Assembly (NCBI RefSeq): GCF_017874595.1
Contig: NZ_JAGILA010000004.1
Location: forward strand, 310,001 to 374,000
Length of the DNA stretch: 64,000 bases
Reading direction: 5' to 3'
DNA from: Sinorhizobium kostiense
GTDB lineage: Bacteria; Pseudomonadota; Alphaproteobacteria; Rhizobiales; Rhizobiaceae
Below, piece after piece: positions 61,873-64,000 of the stretch (position 1 is the stretch's first letter; the number at the start of each line of letters is the position of its first letter). Both the position numbers and the translations under genes were made by a program. Under the pieces are notes generated by a model. That model did not search any database and had not been told where the DNA came from. It worked only from the letters and a program-made list of their open reading frames with translations.

Positions 61873-62607
61873 TCAAATCGCATAGAGCTCAATCGGCTTC
61901 TCGAAGCCTTTCAGGCGGTACTTCCGGCCTTGGCTTCCGGCTGTTTGGCTCTGCGCCCGCTCGCAAACGGCCCTGGTGACGAGAATCCGTCCCGCTTCAG
62001 CGGCCGCCTGGGCGCGAGCGGCGGTGTTCACAACCGTTCCAATCGCCGTCAGGTCACGATGCGATCGGCCGAACTCTCCGAAGCTCGCCTGGCCGGAGTC
62101 GATACCGATACCCACCCCGAGCTCACCTCCGTCCAGACCACTTTGAGCCGCGCGGTGCTCACGACGCGATTGGCAGCGGCGCTGGATTTCCCGTGCGGCG
62201 AGCACAGCACGTTCGGCATGGTCCTGGTGCGGAATCGGAAAGTTGAATATCGCCATGACCGCGTCCCCGACCGTCTTATTGAGAAGGCCGTCGAATTCCC
62301 AGATCGCCGTGGCACATTCATCGTAGAAATCGTCGAGCAACGACTGGAGAGAGTCTGCCGAAAGCGACTGTGAAAGCGTTGTATAGTCGCGCAGATCTGC
62401 AAACAGAACGGACACGTCAACAGTGATCTTGCGGGCTTTCATCACGCGTGTGAACATGAGTTCGCAAAGCGTGCAGGTGTTCGGATTCATCCGGCTCGGG
62501 CGGATGCCGAAGGCGCGGAAGGGAAGGGACGCCGGTCCACGCAGAGGTACTGGGAGGCGCATCTGCTCCCAGCAGCCTTTGCAAATCATCGATTGAGAAA
62601 ACGGCAT
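61873..62607 (-). CDS. Zinc-finger class III adenylate/guanylate cyclase
   Basis: A 244-residue protein. The N-terminal CxxC pairs Cys9/Cys12 (MICKGCWEQ) and Cys45/Cys48 (NTCTLCELMF) suggest a zinc-binding motif. A class III cyclase domain follows: VSVLFADLRDYTTLSQSL (metal Asp), NKTVGDAVMAIFNFPIP, GIGIDSGQASFGEFGRSHRDLTAIGTVVNTAARAQAAA. ATG 62607 is chosen because the frame continues upstream without family similarity. Converges with the kinase gene. Product (cAMP or cGMP) is not shown. Confidence 0.85.
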   Translation of the reverse strand: MPFSQSMICKGCWEQMRLPVPLRGPASLPFRAFGIRPSRMNPNTCTLCELMFTRVMKARKITVDVSVLFADLRDYTTLSQSLSADSLQSLLDDFYDECATAIWEFDGLLNKTVGDAVMAIFNFPIPHQDHAERAVLAAREIQRRCQSRREHRAAQSGLDGGELGVGIGIDSGQASFGEFGRSHRDLTAIGTVVNTAARAQAAAEAGRILVTRAVCERAQSQTAGSQGRKYRLKGFEKPIELYAI

Positions 62608-63011
62608 CGTGCCGCCGCCTTGTTCGCGTGTCGATCCGCGAGTTTCGCACATCGAGAGCGAAAAATCTCGCGAAAACCCTGCGATTTCTTGTGATCTCTC
62701 GCCGCCAGAACATTCCGATCTGAACGATCGGCCGCAACGAATTCCGTCTGCGGAGCGAAATGATCGCTCTGCCGACGCACAGCGCCCCCAATGTCTTCAT
62801 CGCATCGACCGGAGAGGCATCGTCACCATGGTCATGCCACAGGTGGAAATGGGTCAAGGGCATCTGCACCGCCCAGCCAATGCTTCTCGCCAGGAGCTGG
62901 AAGTCGCCATTGAATGCCTTTTCAAGTGAATGGTTCTATCTAATATCGTCGGCAGCTACGTAAAATTAAACAATAGGAACCGATATCGAGGCGGATACAC
63001 TAGGAGGACAC
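62608..63011. other. Intergenic region holding a gene remnant
   Basis: About 400 bases between divergent genes. Beyond the dehydrogenase remnant at 62781-62920 I see no gene. The last 80 bases (A/T-richer, TAAAATTAAACAATAGG) probably contain the promoter of the sorbosone dehydrogenase gene. Confidence 0.45.
62781..62920 (+). pseudogene. Remnant of molybdopterin-binding dehydrogenase subunit
   Basis: Fragments in three frames spell a typical N-terminal stretch of the isoquinoline 1-oxidoreductase/xanthine-dehydrogenase-type large subunit: SAPNVFI, then (one base missing at about 62801) RIDRRGIVTMVMPQVEMGQG, then (one base added near 62860) ICTAQPMLLA, then (one base lost near 62890) QELEVAIE. 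It has no start or rest of the gene. A decayed copy, lying next to a sugar dehydrogenase whose relatives often neighbour such subunits. Confidence 0.75.
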
Positions 63012-64000
63012 ATGGGCCTGTCTGACATTTTCGGCCGACTGGTCGCCCTGATCGGCGCCGCAGCAATCCTCTTGCGCCGCCAGGACGGTGCTTCTCTCGA
63101 GCCGGCCTATGGCAGCGAACCGGAGATCCCGGAAGCCAAACCGCAGGGCATTCCGACCCTGAAGATGCCGACTGCCAAGGGCTGGACCGCGGAGCAGAAG
63201 CCGACTGCGGCGGCGGGGCTCAAGGTGAACGCATTCGCGGCCGGGCTCAAACATCCCCGCTGGATTCACGTGTTGCCGAATGGCGACGTCCTGGTGGCTG
63301 AGGCAATGAGCGAGCCGGGGGGCATCAAATCTGCCTTCGACTACGCCATGTTCAGCACAATGAAGCGCGCGGCCGCAGTGGGCGAAAGTCCGAACCGCAT
63401 TACGCTGTTGCGTGATGCGGATGGCGACGGCGTTGCCGAAATACGTGAGGTATTTCTCGAAGGTCTCAATCAGCCGTTCGGCATGGCGTTGCTGGGCGAT
63501 ACCTTATATGTCGGCAACACAGACGGAGTGGTTGCGTTCCCGTATCAAACGGGCGACACGCGTCTCAGCGCAACAGGGCGAAAGCTGACGGACCTCAAGC
63601 CCGGCGGGCATTGGACACGAAGCCTGCTTGCCAGTCGCGACGGGCGCAAGCTTTTCATCGGCGTCGGTTCGCTCAGCAACATCGGCGAGCCCGGCATGGC
63701 GGCAGAGGACGGACGGGCCGCCATCCACGAGCTTGACCTCGAGACTGGTGAGCGCCGCATATTTGCCTCCGGGCTGCGCAACCCGGTGGGCATGGCATGG
63801 GAGCCCACGACAGGCGCGCTCTGGACGGTGGTCAATGAGCGCGACGCCCTCGGCGACGAAACGCCTCCCGACTATCTGACATCTGTGCGCGACGGCGGCT
63901 TCTACGGCTGGCCCTATTGCTATTGGGGGCAGATCGTGGACGACCGGGTGCCGCAGGATCCGGCGATGGTGGCAACCGCCATAACACCGGATTATGCCCT
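63012..64000 (+). CDS. Sorbosone/glucose dehydrogenase family protein (partial)
   Basis: PQQ-dependent six-bladed propeller sugar dehydrogenase (GSDH/sorbosone dehydrogenase family); 329 codons lie in the window. N-terminal hydrophobic segment GRLVALIGAAAILLRR, then LKHPRWIHVLPNGDVLVAEAMSEPGG, RITLLRDADGDGVAE, LNQPFGMALLGDTLYVGNTDGVVAFPY, ASGLRNPVGMAWEPTTGALWTVVNERDALGDETPPDYLT, and GFYGWPYCYWGQ. Excellent AGGAGG before ATG 63012. The 3-prime end is outside the window. Confidence 0.9.
   Translation, partial: MGLSDIFGRLVALIGAAAILLRRQDGASLEPAYGSEPEIPEAKPQGIPTLKMPTAKGWTAEQKPTAAAGLKVNAFAAGLKHPRWIHVLPNGDVLVAEAMSEPGGIKSAFDYAMFSTMKRAAAVGESPNRITLLRDADGDGVAEIREVFLEGLNQPFGMALLGDTLYVGNTDGVVAFPYQTGDTRLSATGRKLTDLKPGGHWTRSLLASRDGRKLFIGVGSLSNIGEPGMAAEDGRAAIHELDLETGERRIFASGLRNPVGMAWEPTTGALWTVVNERDALGDETPPDYLTSVRDGGFYGWPYCYWGQIVDDRVPQDPAMVATAITPDYA

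Noticed and set aside
1-64000. CRISPR arrays, tRNA genes, IS elements or prophage
   Set aside because: I looked for regular direct repeats, cloverleaf T-loops, transposase/integrase motifs and terminal repeats and found none beyond the tmRNA. A covariance-model search would be more sensitive.

Overview
The window reads as a chromosomal segment of a high-GC alphaproteobacterium of the Sinorhizobium/Ensifer type. Three things support this: a two-piece, circularly permuted tmRNA gene with the tag ANDNYAEARLAA next to an alphaproteobacterial sspB; short rhizobial-style GC-rich palindromes; and core genes (thyA-folA-hflKC-degP, serB/miaA, ilvIH) in a rhizobial-looking order. The genus is inferred from general knowledge, not from a database search. 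I saw no insertion sequence, prophage, CRISPR array or tRNA.

Layout. 1-7.4 kb: the end of a branched-chain amino-acid type ABC binding protein, a DUF1772 membrane protein, an FAD-linked D-lactate/glycolate dehydrogenase and a giant AsmA protein. 7.4-10.5 kb: RHH protein, DUF4169 and sspB on the minus strand, ssrA (tmRNA), DUF2267 and three tiny hydrophilic proteins. 10.6-19.7 kb: housekeeping genes thyA, GST, folA, hflK, hflC, a DUF2065 protein, degP, GNAT, serB, miaA. 19.7-25.4 kb: arsR-SRPBCC-GST operon, DUF1761, HerA-type ATPase, secreted RTX protein. 25.4-28 kb: an ilv attenuator with an apparently leaderless leader peptide, then ilvI and ilvH. 28-31 kb: aldo/keto reductase and a cobalt-type nitrile hydratase operon whose alpha gene carries a one-base frameshift. 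31-36 kb: an ECF sigma/anti-sigma/lipoprotein operon, an AbrB-type membrane protein, a RecD-like helicase and a LysE exporter.

36.2-43.2 kb is the most unusual part. It is a tightly packed five-gene operon encoding a cyclase-AAA-TPR regulator, a YcaO enzyme, a TfuA partner, a thermolysin-like HExxH metallopeptidase and a Cys-rich protein of aberrant base composition. Known YcaO-TfuA pairs modify peptide backbones (for example thioamidation), so this looks like an uncharacterised RiPP or protein-modification system, with the Cys-rich protein as the candidate substrate. No transporter is encoded in it.

43.3-51.6 kb holds small envelope and stress proteins (EF-hand, glycine-zipper, PepSY), an AI-2E family permease, a MerR-like regulator, a DUF899 protein and pdxJ. 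51.7-55.7 kb is a bufferin-type operon: NrsF and ECF sigma on the minus strand, and a BufA/DUF2282 precursor, a BufB/MNIO enzyme, BufC/DUF2063 and DoxX on the plus strand. Near-identical ECF promoters face both ways. 55.8-64 kb contains redox and regulatory genes (HCCA isomerase, NmrA-like SDR with HxlR, racemase with Lrp, NDH-2, an APH-like kinase, a cyclase), a decayed molybdopterin-dehydrogenase fragment and the start of a sorbosone/glucose dehydrogenase.
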